A stretch of DNA of 42,243 bases from Alphaproteobacteria bacterium (GTDB taxonomy: Bacteria > Pseudomonadota > Alphaproteobacteria > Kiloniellales > DSM-21159), in NCBI GenBank assembly GCA_030433005.1, contig JAUILQ010000048.1, positions 1 through 42,243 of the forward strand. The letters run 5' to 3'. Both the position numbers and the translations under genes were made by a program. This document shows positions 21,228-34,711 of the stretch, in pieces. How positions within the stretch are numbered: position 1 is the stretch's first letter; every line of letters begins with the position of its first letter. The notes beneath the pieces are model-generated. The model made no database searches. It was not told the origin of the DNA and saw nothing but the letters and a program-made list of their open reading frames with translations.

Positions 21228-22153
21228 GCGCAGGCAAGCGCGTCGCGGTGCTCTACGGCGGCTTCTCGGCCGAGCGCGAGGTCTCGCTGGTCAGCGGCCG
21301 CGCCTGCGCGGAGGCGGTGCGCGAACTCGGCCACGAGGCCGTCGAGATCGACATGACCCGCGACCTGGCGGCCCTGACGGCGGCGCTGACGCCGCGCCCC
21401 GACGTCGTGCTCAACGCCCTGCACGGCCGCTGGGGCGAGGACGGCTGCGTCCAGGGCCTGCTCAACATCCTGGGCATCCCCTACACCCACTCCGGCGTGC
21501 TGGCCTCGTCGCTGGCCATGCACAAGCCGACCGCCAAGCGCTTCTTCGAGGCGGCCGGGCTGCGCTGCCCCGGCGGCGAGGTCATGCACCGCAGCCGGGT
21601 CGAGACCGGCGACCCGATGGCCCGGCCGTACGTGGTCAAGCCGATCGACGAGGGCTCCTCGGTCGGCGTGATCATCGTGCGGCCCGGCGACAACGAAGCG
21701 CCGATCCACGCCGACGACTGGCCGTTCGGCGAGGAGGTCCTGGTCGAGCCCTTCATCGAGGGCCGCGAGCTGACCGTCTCGGTGATGGACGACCGCGCCC
21801 TGGCGGTCACCGAGCTCAGGCCGACCGCCGGCTTCTACGACTACGAGGCCAAGTACACCGCCGGGCGCACCGAGCACATCGTGCCGGCCCGGGTGCCCGA
21901 CGCGATCTACGCCCAGGCCATGGAGCAGGCGGTCGCCGCCCACCGGGCGCTGGGCTGCCGCGGGGTCAGCCGCGCCGACTTCCGCTACGACGACCGGCCG
22001 GGCCTGGGCGAGGCCGGCGGGCTGTACCTGCTGGAGGTCAACACCCAGCCGGGCATGACGCCGCTGAGCCTGGTGCCGGAGCAGGCCGCCCACTGCGGCA
22101 TCTCCTTCGCCGATCTGGTCGGCTGGATGCTGGAGCAGGCCGCATGCGACTGA
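21224..22153 (+). CDS. ddl: D-alanine--D-alanine ligase
   Basis: A 309-residue ATP-grasp enzyme making D-Ala-D-Ala for MurF. The N-terminal VAVLYGGFSAEREVSLVSG contains the glutamate that orients the first D-Ala. ALHGRWGEDGCVQGLLNILGIPYTHSG follows near residues 65-90. The Lys/Glu ATP site lies around VVKPIDEGSSVGV, and the terminal metal-binding segment is LLEVNTQPGMTPLSLVP. The length suits the DdlB form found in dcw clusters. It overlaps murB by four bases and ftsQ by ten. Confidence 0.96.
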   Translation: MSAGKRVAVLYGGFSAEREVSLVSGRACAEAVRELGHEAVEIDMTRDLAALTAALTPRPDVVLNALHGRWGEDGCVQGLLNILGIPYTHSGVLASSLAMHKPTAKRFFEAAGLRCPGGEVMHRSRVETGDPMARPYVVKPIDEGSSVGVIIVRPGDNEAPIHADDWPFGEEVLVEPFIEGRELTVSVMDDRALAVTELRPTAGFYDYEAKYTAGRTEHIVPARVPDAIYAQAMEQAVAAHRALGCRGVSRADFRYDDRPGLGEAGGLYLLEVNTQPGMTPLSLVPEQAAHCGISFADLVGWMLEQAACD

Positions 22154-23043
22154 GCCGCAGCAGCGCCAAGACCAACGGCACGCGGGCCAACCCGGCCGCC
22201 AAGCCGCGCCCGCCCGGACCCAGCCGGCCCGTGCGTCGCGGCCAGGCGCGCAAGGCCGGGTTCAGGGCGCGCTGGGGGCGCTGGCTCGGCTTCGGCCTGC
22301 TGCCGGCGATCGTCGTCGGCGCCGGCGCCGTGGTCTGGCAGTCGGGCGTGCTCGACCGCGCCGCCGCCGCCGTCTCCGAGGCGACGCTCCGGTTCAGCGC
22401 CGACGCCGGCCTCGAGGTCCGCAACGTGCTGGTCGAAGGCCGCGGGCAGACCAGCTCGGCGGCGCTGGTCGAGCTGCTGGCGATCGAGCGCGGGATGCCG
22501 ATCCTGGCGGTCGATCCCGAGGACGCCCGCGCCCGGCTCGAGGACCTGCCCTGGGTCGCCGAGGTCGCGGTCGAGCGGCGCCTGCCCGACACGGTCTTCG
22601 TGCGCCTGACCGAGCGCCGCGCGCTGGCGCTCTGGCAGAACGGCGGCGAGATCGCGGTGATCGACGGCGAGGGCCGGGTCATCCCCGGGGTCCATCCCGG
22701 ACGCTTCGCCAAGCTGCTGCTCGTGGTCGGCGAGGACGCCGCGCCGCACGCCGCCGCGCTGCTCGCCATGCTGACCGGCGAGCCGGACCTCGCAGACAAG
22801 GTCACCGCCGCGATCCGCGTCGGCGGCCGGCGCTGGAACCTGCGCCTCGACGGCAACATCGACGTGCGCCTGCCCGAAGAGGGCGCGCCGGCGGCCTGGT
22901 CGCGCTTCGCGCGCATGGTCCGCCAGGAGGACCTGCTGGAGCACGACGTCGCGGTCGTCGACCTGCGGCTGCCCGACCGCCTGATCGTCCGCACCTCGCG
23001 CGGCGGCGTGCCGCCGCTGCGCGCCCAAGGCCAGGAGACCTGA
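22144..23043 (+). CDS. ftsQ: Cell division protein FtsQ
   Basis: A 299-residue bitopic membrane protein of the FtsQBL complex. The cytoplasmic N-terminus (about 48 residues) is Arg/Pro-rich. One membrane helix lies around residues 50-72 (LGFGLLPAIVVGAGAVVW). The POTRA domain follows (LEVRNVLVEGRGQTSSAALVELL to ERRLPDTVFVRLTERRALALWQ). The FtsQ beta domain ends with VAVVDLRLPDRLIVR. ATG 22144 lies ten bases inside ddl. FtsA starts eight bases after the stop. Confidence 0.93.
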   Translation: MRLSRSSAKTNGTRANPAAKPRPPGPSRPVRRGQARKAGFRARWGRWLGFGLLPAIVVGAGAVVWQSGVLDRAAAAVSEATLRFSADAGLEVRNVLVEGRGQTSSAALVELLAIERGMPILAVDPEDARARLEDLPWVAEVAVERRLPDTVFVRLTERRALALWQNGGEIAVIDGEGRVIPGVHPGRFAKLLLVVGEDAAPHAAALLAMLTGEPDLADKVTAAIRVGGRRWNLRLDGNIDVRLPEEGAPAAWSRFARMVRQEDLLEHDVAVVDLRLPDRLIVRTSRGGVPPLRAQGQET

Positions 23044-23051
23044 GAAGCGCC

Positions 23052-24335
23052 ATGAAGAAGCGTGCCCGTCGCAATCCGAACGGCGTCTTCGCGGCCCTCG
23101 ACGTCGGCAGCAGCAAGATCTGCTGCCTGATCGCCCGGCTCGAGGAAGAGCGCGGCCAGCCGCCGCGCCTGCGCGTCGTCGGCATCGGCCAGCAGCTCAG
23201 CCGCGGCGTCAAGGCCGGCGCGGTGATCGACATGGAGGCCGCCGAGACGGCGATCCTCAACGCCGTCCACGCCGCCGAGCAGATGGCCGGCGAGGAGATC
23301 GAGCAGGTCGCGGTCAGCCTGTCCGGCGGCTACCCGGCCTCGCGCCTGCTCGGCGTCGAGGTCTCGATCGACGGCCACGAGGTCGGCGACGAGGATCTGC
23401 GCCGCGCGCTCGAGCAAGGCCACCAGCTGGAAGGCCTGCTCGGCCAGCCCGAGAAGGGCCGCCAGCTGATCCACTCGATTCCCGTCGGCTACACGATCGA
23501 CGGCAGCCGCGGCATCCGCGACCCGCGCGGCATGTTCGGCGAGCGCCTGGGCGTCAACATGCACATCGTCACCGCGGCCAGCGGGCCGGTGCGCAACCTC
23601 GCGACCTGCGTGCAGCGCTGCCACCTGGAGATCGGCGCCTTCGTGGTCTCACCCTACGCCTCGGGCCTCGCCTGCCTTGTGCCCGACGAGACCGAGCTCG
23701 GCGTCACCCTGATCGACATGGGCGGCGGCACGACCTCGATCGCCGTCTTCGTCGAGGGCAGCGTCGTGCACACGGACATCGTGCCGGTCGGCGGCCAGCA
23801 CGTGACCAGCGACGTCGCCCGCGGCCTCTCGACCACGCTCGCCCACGCCGAGCGGCTGAAGACCCTCTACGGCCACGCCATCGCGACCTCGGCCGACGAG
23901 CACGCGACGATCGACGTGCCGCAGGTCGGCGAGGAGGACGACGGCCACGTCCAGCAGGTGCCGCGCTCGCTGCTGATCGGCATCGTCCAGCCGCGCCTGG
24001 AGGAGACCTTCGAGCTGGTCCGCTCGCGCCTCGAGGCCAGCGGCTTCGACAAGGCCGGCGGCCGCCGCGTCGTGCTGACCGGCGGCGCCAGCCAGCTGCC
24101 CGGCATGCGCGACCTCGCCGCCCTGGTCATGGACAAGCAGGTCCGCATCGGCCGGCCGATCCATCTGACCGGGCTGGCCGAGGCGACCAGCGGGCCGGCC
24201 CACACCGTCGGCGCGGGGCTGCTCGCCTACGCGCTGCAGCAGGACCAGAGGGCGCCGGCCGCGGCCGGCGCCGAACAGGAGGAGGCGGCCGGCAGGATCG
24301 GCCGCATCGGACGATGGCTGAAGCAGCACTTCTAG
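23052..24335 (+). CDS. ftsA: Cell division protein FtsA
   Basis: A 427-residue actin-like ATPase that tethers FtsZ to the membrane. Subdomain 1A starts [16 protein letters not shown] (phosphate loop 1). The 1C (SHS2) region around residues 85-165 includes [11 protein letters not shown]. Phosphate 2 is [14 protein letters not shown], and the adenosine motif is [13 protein letters not shown] near 337. The last residues ([12 protein letters not shown]) form the amphipathic membrane-targeting helix. The length is normal. It is followed by a 130-base gap before ftsZ. Confidence 0.96.
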   Translation: MKKRARRNPNGVFAALDVGSSKICCLIARLEEERGQPPRLRVVGIGQQLSRGVKAGAVIDMEAAETAILNAVHAAEQMAGEEIEQVAVSLSGGYPASRLLGVEVSIDGHEVGDEDLRRALEQGHQLEGLLGQPEKGRQLIHSIPVGYTIDGSRGIRDPRGMFGERLGVNMHIVTAASGPVRNLATCVQRCHLEIGAFVVSPYASGLACLVPDETELGVTLIDMGGGTTSIAVFVEGSVVHTDIVPVGGQHVTSDVARGLSTTLAHAERLKTLYGHAIATSADEHATIDVPQVGEEDDGHVQQVPRSLLIGIVQPRLEETFELVRSRLEASGFDKAGGRRVVLTGGASQLPGMRDLAALVMDKQVRIGRPIHLTGLAEATSGPAHTVGAGLLAYALQQDQRAPAAAGAEQEEAAGRIGRIGRWLKQHF

Positions 24336-24465
24336 GCAGACCGCCATCGCGAAGGACGTGGGGGACGGCCCCATCGAGGGGCAGACAGGCCGCCGGCGCC
24401 GGGCCGGCAGATCGATACCGGCGCCAGTCGAGCCGGAACACCGAGCGGTAGAGACGGAGGCAACG

Positions 24466-26256
24466 ATGACCTTGACCCTGAACGTGCCCGATACCGAGCC
24501 GCAGCTGCGGCCGCGCATCACCGTCGTCGGCGTCGGCGGCGCCGGCGGCAACGCCGTGAACAACATGATCCGCTCCAACCTCGAAGGGGTGGAGTTCATG
24601 ATCGCCAACACCGACGCCCAGGCGATGAAGCAGTCGATGTGCGACGCCAAGCTGCAGCTCGGCCGCAACATGACCGCCGGCCTGGGCGCCGGCTCGCGCC
24701 CCGACGTCGGCCGGGCGGCCGCCGAGGAGGCGATGGACGAGATCCTCGACCACCTCGAGGGCGCCAACATGGTGTTCATCACCGCCGGCATGGGCGGCGG
24801 CACCGGCACGGGGGCTGCACCGGTCATCGCCCGGGCCGCGCGCGAGGCCGGCATGCTGACCGTCGGCGTGGTCACCAAGCCCTTCCAGTTCGAGGGCATC
24901 CACCGGATGCGCATCGCCGAGCAGGGCATCGAGGAGCTGACCCAGTACGTCGACACCCTGATCATCATCCCGAACCAGAACCTGTTCCGCATCGCCAACG
25001 AGAAGACGACCTTCGCGGACGCCTTCAAGATGGCCGACGACGTGCTCTACTCGGGTGTCCGCGGGGTCACCGACCTGATGGTCATGCCCGGCCTGATCAA
25101 CCTGGACTTCGCCGACATCCGCACGGTCATGACCGAGATGGGCAAGGCCATGATGGGCACCGGCGAGGCCGAGGGCGACAACCGCGCCATCGCCGCCTCC
25201 GAGGCCGCGATCTCCAACCCGCTGCTCGACGACGTGACCATGAAGGGCGCACGCGGGGTGCTGATCAACATCACCGGCGGCATGGACATGACGCTGTTCG
25301 AGGTCGACGAGGCGGCCAACCGGATCCGCGACGAGGTCGATCCCGAGGCCAACATCATCTTCGGCTCGACCTTCGACGACACACTGGACGGGCGCATGCG
25401 CGTCTCGGTGGTCGCCACCGGCATCGACCAGATCGCCAACCAGGAGCCGCGCCCGGTCAACCTGAGCCTGGTCCAGGCGCGCGGCGGCACCGCCCCGCGT
25501 CCGGAGCGGCCGGCGGCCGAGTCGCCGGCCGCCGCCCGCACGGAGCCGGCCGAGACCCCGCGCCCGGCGGCCGAGCCCGCCGAGACGGCAGCTGCGGCGT
25601 CCGAGGAGGAGTGGCCGGCCTTCGGCGCGCCGACGGAGCGCGAGCCCGCCCGGGCGGAACGCGAAAGCGACGGCGCGGCGGTCGCCGCCAAGGTCGAGCA
25701 GTCGCAAGACGAGGCCGACAGCTTCGTGGCGCCCGAGCCGATGCGCCCGGCCAAGCGCCCGGTCTTCGCCGAGCAGCGGCCGGCGGCCAAGCCCGAGCCC
25801 TTCAAGGCCGCGGAGTTCGCCAATGCGGCCTCCTCGCCGGCCTCTCACGGCACCGCCGGCCAGGCTCCTGCGGGCCAGGGCGAGACGGCGGCCGCCGAGA
25901 AGAGCGGCTTCCGCCTCGGCTTCGGCAAGTCGAAGCGGCCGAGCCTGTTCGAGCGCGTGACCGGCGCCGGCCAGACGGCCCGCCAGCCGCAGCCCGAGCC
26001 GGCCCGCCAGCCGGCGCGCGCCGAGCCGCGGCTCGACCAGCGCCAGGAGCCGCTCGCCGAGGCGGCGCCGCGGCCGGCCGCGGCCGGCCAGGGCGGTGGC
26101 CAGGGCGGCGCCCAGGGCGGATCCGGCCGCCAGCAGGCCGCGGCGGCCAAGCAGGCCAGCCTGAGCGGCCTGGAGCCGGCCGAGCGGCCGGCCCAGAGCC
26201 GGGAGGACGAGGACCTGCTCGACATCCCGGCCTTCCTGCGTCGCCAGGCGAACTGA
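24466..26256 (+). CDS. ftsZ: Cell division GTPase FtsZ
   Basis: A 596-residue tubulin-like GTPase forming the division ring. The GTPase core spans about residues 15-320: [17 protein letters not shown], then the tubulin signature [10 protein letters not shown] near 110, and the [12 protein letters not shown]7 loop. A very long Ala/Pro/Glu/Gln-rich linker of roughly 245 residues follows, as often seen in alphaproteobacteria. The C-terminal peptide is [11 protein letters not shown], the binding site for FtsA and other partners. The start is ATG 24466, with GACGGAGG about six bases upstream. A strong hairpin follows the stop, so the dcw operon probably ends here. The 130-base gap after ftsA may hold an extra promoter that I could not define. 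Confidence 0.97.
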   Translation: MTLTLNVPDTEPQLRPRITVVGVGGAGGNAVNNMIRSNLEGVEFMIANTDAQAMKQSMCDAKLQLGRNMTAGLGAGSRPDVGRAAAEEAMDEILDHLEGANMVFITAGMGGGTGTGAAPVIARAAREAGMLTVGVVTKPFQFEGIHRMRIAEQGIEELTQYVDTLIIIPNQNLFRIANEKTTFADAFKMADDVLYSGVRGVTDLMVMPGLINLDFADIRTVMTEMGKAMMGTGEAEGDNRAIAASEAAISNPLLDDVTMKGARGVLINITGGMDMTLFEVDEAANRIRDEVDPEANIIFGSTFDDTLDGRMRVSVVATGIDQIANQEPRPVNLSLVQARGGTAPRPERPAAESPAAARTEPAETPRPAAEPAETAAAASEEEWPAFGAPTEREPARAERESDGAAVAAKVEQSQDEADSFVAPEPMRPAKRPVFAEQRPAAKPEPFKAAEFANAASSPASHGTAGQAPAGQGETAAAEKSGFRLGFGKSKRPSLFERVTGAGQTARQPQPEPARQPARAEPRLDQRQEPLAEAAPRPAAAGQGGGQGGAQGGSGRQQAAAAKQASLSGLEPAERPAQSREDEDLLDIPAFLRRQAN

Positions 26257-26310
26257 GCGGCCGATGGCTACGGCGGCCGGGGACCTCCGCCCCGGCCGCG
26301 CGAGGACCGC

Positions 26311-26344
26311 AACGGCGGCGGCGTCATCGGACGCCGCCGCCGTT
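26311..26344 (+). terminator. Hairpin terminator of the dcw operon after ftsZ
   Basis: A perfect 15-base-pair stem with an ATCG loop (left arm 26311-26325, right arm 26330-26344) begins about 55 bases after the ftsZ stop. The T tract is only TT, so termination may depend mainly on the stem or on Rho. Confidence 0.65.
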
Positions 26345-26347
26345 CGC

Positions 26348-26401
26348 GTCTGGCCGCCCGCCGTCTGGCCGCCCGCCGTCTGGCCGCCCGCCGTCTGGCC
26401 G
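26348..26401. repeat. Short tandem repeat, 15-base unit, about 3.6 copies
   Basis: The unit GTCTGGCCGCCCGCC occurs three times without change (26348-26362, 26363-26377, 26378-26392), then a partial fourth copy. It lies in the ftsZ-lpxC gap directly after the terminator hairpin. The copies are identical, which suggests recent slippage and likely strain-to-strain copy-number variation. Confidence 0.9.
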
Positions 26402-26455
26402 ACGCCTGGCCGCCGCCTCCGGCCCGGCCCGTTGCAGAGTGTAATAAAGAGTGAT

Positions 26456-26484
26456 TTGAGGGACTTCGCCGCGGATCGTTAGAA
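26456..26484 (+). promoter_or_regulatory. Candidate lpxC promoter
   Basis: TTGAGG (26456-26461), a 17-base spacer and TTAGAA (26479-26484) lie in the only AT-richer part of the 340-base ftsZ-lpxC gap. The -10 is poor, so this is only a suggestion. Confidence 0.3.
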
Positions 26485-26598
26485 GAGAGTCAGGCAAACA
26501 CGCAGTGCATCAGGCGTTTCTCCATAAGGGGGGCGCGCCGCGATCCGGACCAGGGGGGCCAGGCCGGCCGGTATCGGATCAGTGGGCGGCGACGAGGG

Positions 26599-27609
26599 AT
26601 GGAAGGCAAGATCAAGATGGCAGACGGGTCGGGTTTCATGGGGATCTCCGGTTTCGACGGCGACCGCCAGCAGCGCTACGCCGGTCTCGGCGGCGCGCCG
26701 GTGACGCTCAACCAGCGCACGCTCAAGAACGCGATCCACTGCTCCGGCATCGGCCTGCACAGCGGCGTGCGCGTCGCCATGACCCTGATGCCGGCAGCGG
26801 CCGACAGCGGCATCGTGTTCCGCCGGGTCGACCTGGCGGGCCAGCCGGAGATCCCGGCGCTCTGGACCCACGCCGTCGAGACCCCGCTCTGCACCACCAT
26901 CGTCGCCGAGGACGCCCCGCACGACGTGCGGATCGCCACCATCGAGCACCTGATGTCGGCCTTCGCGGGCCTCGGCATCGACAACTGTCTGGTCGAGATC
27001 GACGGCCCGGAAGTGCCGGCGATGGACGGCTCGGCCGCGCCCTTCGTGTTCCTGATCGAGTGTGCCGGCGTCACCGAGCAGCGCGCGCCGCGCCGCGGCT
27101 TCCGCATCCTGGAGACGGTCGAGGAGCGCGAGCCGCACCGCAGCTGCCGCCTGCTGCCCGGCGAGGGCTTCGAGCTGCGCTTCGAGATCGACTTCGACAG
27201 CCCGGTGATCGGCCGCCAGGTCTTCGACCAGGAGGTCGACGAGGCGACCTACAAGCGCGAGATCGCGCGGGCCCGCACCTTCGGCTTCTTCGAGGAGGTC
27301 GAGGCGCTGCGCCGCCACGGCCTGGCGCGCGGCGGCTCGCTGGAGAACGCCGTGGTGATCGACGGCGACCAGGTGCTCAACGAGGGCGGCCTGCGCTTCC
27401 TCGACGAGTTCGTGCGCCACAAGGCGCTCGACTCGATCGGCGACCTGCTGCTCGCCGGCGGCCCGCTGATCGGCCGCTTCGAGGGCGACAAGGCGGGCCA
27501 CGCCCTGACCCTGCGCCTGCTCAAGAGCCTCTTTGCCCGCCCGAACGCGGTCGTGCGCGAGCCGCTGCTCGCCCCGGTCGCCAGCGCCCTCGAGGCCGAG
27601 ACCGCCTGA
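26599..27609 (+). CDS. lpxC: UDP-3-O-acyl-N-acetylglucosamine deacetylase LpxC
   Basis: A 336-residue zinc deacetylase catalysing the committed step of lipid A synthesis. Family motifs are NQRTLKNAIHCSGIGLHSG, TIEHLMSAFAGLGIDN (zinc His), FDQEVDEATYKREIARARTFGF, FLDEFVRHKALDSIGDL (zinc His and Asp) and KAGHALTLRLLKSL (catalytic His). Three in-frame ATGs compete: 26599, 26617 and 26638. The best-placed ribosome site (GGAAGG, ten bases ahead) serves 26617, so the true protein may be six residues shorter. The gene often follows ftsZ in proteobacteria. It shows that the organism makes lipid A. Confidence 0.95.
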   Translation: MEGKIKMADGSGFMGISGFDGDRQQRYAGLGGAPVTLNQRTLKNAIHCSGIGLHSGVRVAMTLMPAAADSGIVFRRVDLAGQPEIPALWTHAVETPLCTTIVAEDAPHDVRIATIEHLMSAFAGLGIDNCLVEIDGPEVPAMDGSAAPFVFLIECAGVTEQRAPRRGFRILETVEEREPHRSCRLLPGEGFELRFEIDFDSPVIGRQVFDQEVDEATYKREIARARTFGFFEEVEALRRHGLARGGSLENAVVIDGDQVLNEGGLRFLDEFVRHKALDSIGDLLLAGGPLIGRFEGDKAGHALTLRLLKSLFARPNAVVREPLLAPVASALEAETA

Positions 27610-27621
27610 TTGCTCCCGATA

Positions 27622-27638
27622 GGCCGCCAACGGCGGCC
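27622..27638 (+). terminator. Small GC hairpin after lpxC
   Basis: GGCCGCC (27622-27628), loop AAC, GGCGGCC (27632-27638), 13 bases after the lpxC stop. No T run follows. The rest of the gap to bamD shows only further GC-rich sequence and the bamD promoter. Confidence 0.35.
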
Positions 27639-27730
27639 GAGTCGCGTCCGCTGGGAACCGGCCGCCGGCCCTGCCGGGCCCGCCGTTCCGCGGCTCCGGC
27701 GCCGGCGCGACCGCGCCCCGGGCGCCCCGC

Positions 27731-27760
27731 TTGTGGCCGCGCGATCGTCTCGCCTATAGT
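27731..27760 (+). promoter_or_regulatory. Promoter of bamD-recN-ligA
   Basis: TTGTGG (27731-27736), an 18-base spacer and TATAGT (27755-27760), ending 48 bases upstream of the bamD ATG. It is one of the clearest promoter-like pairs in the window. Confidence 0.6.
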
Positions 27761-27808
27761 CCGCCGGCGATTCCTAGAGACAGCACAGCACGGGACAGTC
27801 CCACGCCC

Positions 27809-28636
27809 ATGCGGCGCAGAGCCCTTCACGCCCTCCGTTCCTTCCTGGCCTGCCTGGCGCTCGCGGCTCTCGCGGCCGCCTGCTCCGGCGACGACGAGCG
27901 CCCGACCTACGTCGAGCAGCCGCCCGAGGAGCTCTACAACGTCGCGCTCAACGAGCTGCTCGCCGGCAGCTACGAGGACGCGGCCGCGAGCTTCGACGAG
28001 GTCGAGCGCCAGCACCCCTATTCGGTCTGGGCCTCGCGCGCCCAGCTGATGGCGGCCTACGCCTACTACCAGGGCGACCTCTACGACGACGCCATCAACG
28101 CGCTCGACCGCTTCATCCAGCTCAATCCCGGCAGCCGCGACGTCGCCTACGCCTACTACCTGCGCGCCATCTGCTACTACGAGCAGATCTCCGACGTCGG
28201 CCGCGACCAGGGCAACACCGTCGAGGCGCTGGAGAACCTGGAGGAGGTGGTGCGCCGCTTCCCCGAGTCGCGCTACGCCCGCGACGCCCAGCTGAAGATC
28301 GACCTGGCGCGCGACCACCTGGCCGGCAAGCACATGGAGATCGGCCGCTACTACCAGGGCCAGGCGGAATACCTGGCGGCGATCAACCGCTACCAGATCG
28401 TCATCCGCGACTACCAGACCACGACCCACGTGCCCGAGGCCCTGCACCGACTGGTCGAGAGCTACATGGCGCTCGGCGTCTACAACGAGGCCGAGGCGAC
28501 CGCCGCCGTGCTGGGCTACAACTTCCCGGGCAGCGACTGGTACCTCGACTCCTATGCGCTGCTGACCGGCGAGGATCTGCGGCCCGAAGACCACGAAGGC
28601 TCCTGGATCTCGCAGGTCTGGAACAGCGTCTTCTAG
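27809..28636 (+). CDS. bamD: Outer membrane assembly lipoprotein BamD (ComL)
   Basis: A 275-residue lipoprotein of the BAM complex, which inserts beta-barrel proteins in the outer membrane. The signal peptide (residues 1-24) ends in the lipobox LAAAC, so Cys25 is lipidated. The rest is made of TPR-like helical repeats: EELYNVALNELLAGSYEDAAASF, YPYSVWA-type and VAYAYYLRAICYYEQISDVGRDQ, which is a BamD family block. The promoter lies just upstream. recN follows after 12 bases, an arrangement common in alphaproteobacteria (lpxC-bamD-recN-ligA). Confidence 0.94.
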   Translation: MRRRALHALRSFLACLALAALAAACSGDDERPTYVEQPPEELYNVALNELLAGSYEDAAASFDEVERQHPYSVWASRAQLMAAYAYYQGDLYDDAINALDRFIQLNPGSRDVAYAYYLRAICYYEQISDVGRDQGNTVEALENLEEVVRRFPESRYARDAQLKIDLARDHLAGKHMEIGRYYQGQAEYLAAINRYQIVIRDYQTTTHVPEALHRLVESYMALGVYNEAEATAAVLGYNFPGSDWYLDSYALLTGEDLRPEDHEGSWISQVWNSVF

Positions 28637-28648
28637 GCGGGCCGCCGC

Positions 28649-32840
<4,192 letters not shown>

Positions 32841-32904
32841 CGCGACGCTATCTTCAGCCGGACCGCGAGGCCCCGCCGACGCCCGCCCGGACAGGATGCC
32901 CCCG

Positions 32905-33318
32905 ATGAGCCAGCACGCCGCCGTCCTCTTCGCCAACGACGCCTTCTACCTCGCCTTCACCAACCGCGATGCCGAGGCCATGGAGGCGCTCTGGTCGGCC
33001 AACCCTTCGGTGAGCTGCATCCATCCCGGCTGGCAGGCGGTGGTCGGGCGGCGCGACGTCATCGACTCCTGGCGCGCCATCCTCGGCGGCTCGAACCCGC
33101 CGCAGGTGCGCCCGCTCGGCGCCCGCGCGACGCTGCTCGGCGAGGTCGCCGTGGTGGTCTGCTACGAGGAGCTGGAGTCGGCCGAGCGGCTGCTCGTCGC
33201 GACCAACGTCTTCACCCGCGAGGGCGGCACCTGGAAGCTGCTGCACCACCAAGCCGGCCCCTCGCCGCTCGAGCCCGCCCAGATGCGCGAGGCCGACCCG
33301 GAAACGCCGGTCCAGTAG
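32905..33318 (+). CDS. SnoaL-like / NTF2-fold protein (DUF4440 type)
   Basis: A 137-residue soluble protein with the hallmarks of the NTF2-like cone fold. A first helix region is followed by YLAFTNRDAEAMEALWSANPSVSCIHPGWQAVVGRRDVIDSW, then a sheet ending FTREGGTWKLLHHQAGPSP. Proteins of this type are variously enzymes, binding proteins or unknowns, and nothing here fixes a reaction. AGGA at 32893-32896 is eight bases ahead of ATG 32905. The in-frame ATG 32896 would add three residues but overlaps that site. It converges with the EF-hand gene at a shared terminator. Confidence 0.8.
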   Translation: MSQHAAVLFANDAFYLAFTNRDAEAMEALWSANPSVSCIHPGWQAVVGRRDVIDSWRAILGGSNPPQVRPLGARATLLGEVAVVVCYEELESAERLLVATNVFTREGGTWKLLHHQAGPSPLEPAQMREADPETPVQ

Positions 33319-33338
33319 CCCGCTCCCCACAACGAAAA

Positions 33339-33365
33339 GCGGCCCGGGAATCGCCCCCGGGCCGC
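33339..33365. terminator. Bidirectional terminator between convergent genes
   Basis: A perfect ten-base-pair stem, GCGGCCCGGG (33339-33348) with CCCGGGCCGC (33356-33365), and a seven-base loop. On the minus strand it is followed by TTTT (33338-33335), so it is a good terminator for the EF-hand gene. It also lies 20 bases after the stop of the NTF2-like gene. Confidence 0.75.
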
Positions 33366-33390
33366 CGTTCGTCCGGCTCCGGCAGGAGCC

Positions 33391-34512
33391 TTACATCGTG
33401 TGGAAGCGATAAATGAAGACCGGGACCGAGGCCGCGGTCGACTCGTCGGCGTCCATCTCGGCGTCGGAGCCGGCACTGGCCGAGTCAGCCTCGGCCTCGC
33501 CCTGGGCCTGGCCCGGCTCGAGGGTCTGGGACCCGTCCCAGGCCTCGACGGCCTCCTGCTCCATGGCGTCGCCCTCCTCCAGGGTCTGGGGCCGGTCCCA
33601 GGCCTGGACGGCTTCGCGCGCCCGCTCGATGTCGGCGCCGCGCGCCTGCCTGTACTCCTCGCGCGTCATCTCGCCGTCGCCGTCCGCGTCCATCGCCTCG
33701 AAGTGCTTCTCGGCCAGGCTCGGCGACAGGCCGGCGGTGACCTCGGCATTGAACTCGCTGCGCGTCAGCATGCCGTCGCCGTCTCGGTCCAGCGCGCCGA
33801 AGCGGTGCGCCGCGCGCGCCGCGGCCTCGTCGCGCGCCATCTCGCGGATCCGCACCTGGCTGCCGTCGGCGCTCATCTGCACCGGCTGCGGCACCAGGAT
33901 CAGGTAGCGGCGCAGGGTCACGGGCTCCGGCGCGGTCGCGGCGTCGCGGTGCGCGTCGGAATAGACGTCGCCGCTGGTGCGCGCGTACTCCTCCAGGCTG
34001 ATCCGCTCGTCCTGGTTGCGGTCGGCATGGCCGAAGGCGTCGTCGTAGGCCGCCTGGATGGCGTCCTTCTTGCCCTTGCTCTGCATTGGGATCGAGGAGG
34101 CCTCGTCAGCGGCCGAGGCGGACCGGTCGGACTTGTCGGCCGAGGCGCTGCCCGACGTGCTCTGGGAGGTGCTCTGGGAGTCGCTCCCCGAAGCGCTCTG
34201 GCCGGCGCTGCCGTCGCCCTTGATCTGATCCTCGTCGCGATAGCGGTTGCTGGTCACGCACTCGCGATACTCCTCGCGCGAGATCGCGTCGTCGCTGTTG
34301 GCGTCGATCGCTGAGAACTCGACGTCGAGGGCGGCCAGCGCCTCGCTGCGGGTGACGCGGCCGTTGTTGTCGGTATCGACGGTGACCCAGCTCTCGCCGC
34401 AGTAGCCGGGCTGGCGGTCGAGCGCCTGGGCGGCCGGGGCGAAGGCGGTCGCGCCCAGGGCCGTCGCGCCGAGGGCGAGAGTGGCGGCGGTGGTGGTCAT
34501 CAGGATCTTCAT
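33391..34512 (-). CDS. Exported EF-hand calcium-binding protein
   Basis: A 373-residue exported protein. A signal peptide (residues 1-30, MKILMTTTAATLALGATALG onward, cleavage after AQA) precedes five EF-hand loops. The loops lie at about 46-57 (DTDNNGRVTRSE), 70-81 (DANSDDAISREE), 164-175 (DRNQDERISLEE), 242-253 (DRDGDGMLTRSE) and 275-286 (DADGDGEMTREE). A Ser/Gln-rich linker spans 100-140. Near the C-terminus the motif AWD-x-x-QTLE occurs twice (304-312 and 324-332). It should bind calcium in the periplasm or outside the cell; its partner is unknown. AAGGGAGA precedes ATG 34512. The same reading frame is open upstream through the tRNA into the recombinase gene, so a fused product is possible; the signal peptide and ribosome site argue that this start is real. 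Confidence 0.88.
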   Translation of the reverse strand: MKILMTTTAATLALGATALGATAFAPAAQALDRQPGYCGESWVTVDTDNNGRVTRSEALAALDVEFSAIDANSDDAISREEYRECVTSNRYRDEDQIKGDGSAGQSASGSDSQSTSQSTSGSASADKSDRSASAADEASSIPMQSKGKKDAIQAAYDDAFGHADRNQDERISLEEYARTSGDVYSDAHRDAATAPEPVTLRRYLILVPQPVQMSADGSQVRIREMARDEAAARAAHRFGALDRDGDGMLTRSEFNAEVTAGLSPSLAEKHFEAMDADGDGEMTREEYRQARGADIERAREAVQAWDRPQTLEEGDAMEQEAVEAWDGSQTLEPGQAQGEAEADSASAGSDAEMDADESTAASVPVFIYRFHTM

Positions 34513-34664
34513 GGCGTGTCTCCCTTTTCCGTTCCTGGAAGGGCGGCGCCGTGGCCCCGTCGGGGTGGCGGCCAAGCGAGGGACCAGGGCGCCGGTACTA
34601 CCTGCGGGAACGACACTCAGCCGAAACGTTCCATCGCGAGGCGTCCCCCGACAGTGCGGCCGCC

Positions 34665-34692
34665 TTGCGTGGCGGCGGCGCTCCGCTATGCT
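34665..34692 (+). promoter_or_regulatory. Promoter of tRNA-Leu
   Basis: TTGCGT (34665-34670), a 16-base spacer and TATGCT (34687-34692), placed 20 bases upstream of the mature tRNA 5' end. Confidence 0.6.
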
Positions 34693-34711
34693 GCCGGCCG
34701 ATGCGACAGGC

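Noticed and set aside
26348..26401. Tandem repeats as a CRISPR array
   Set aside because: The units are contiguous 15-mers with no spacers and no cas genes nearby.
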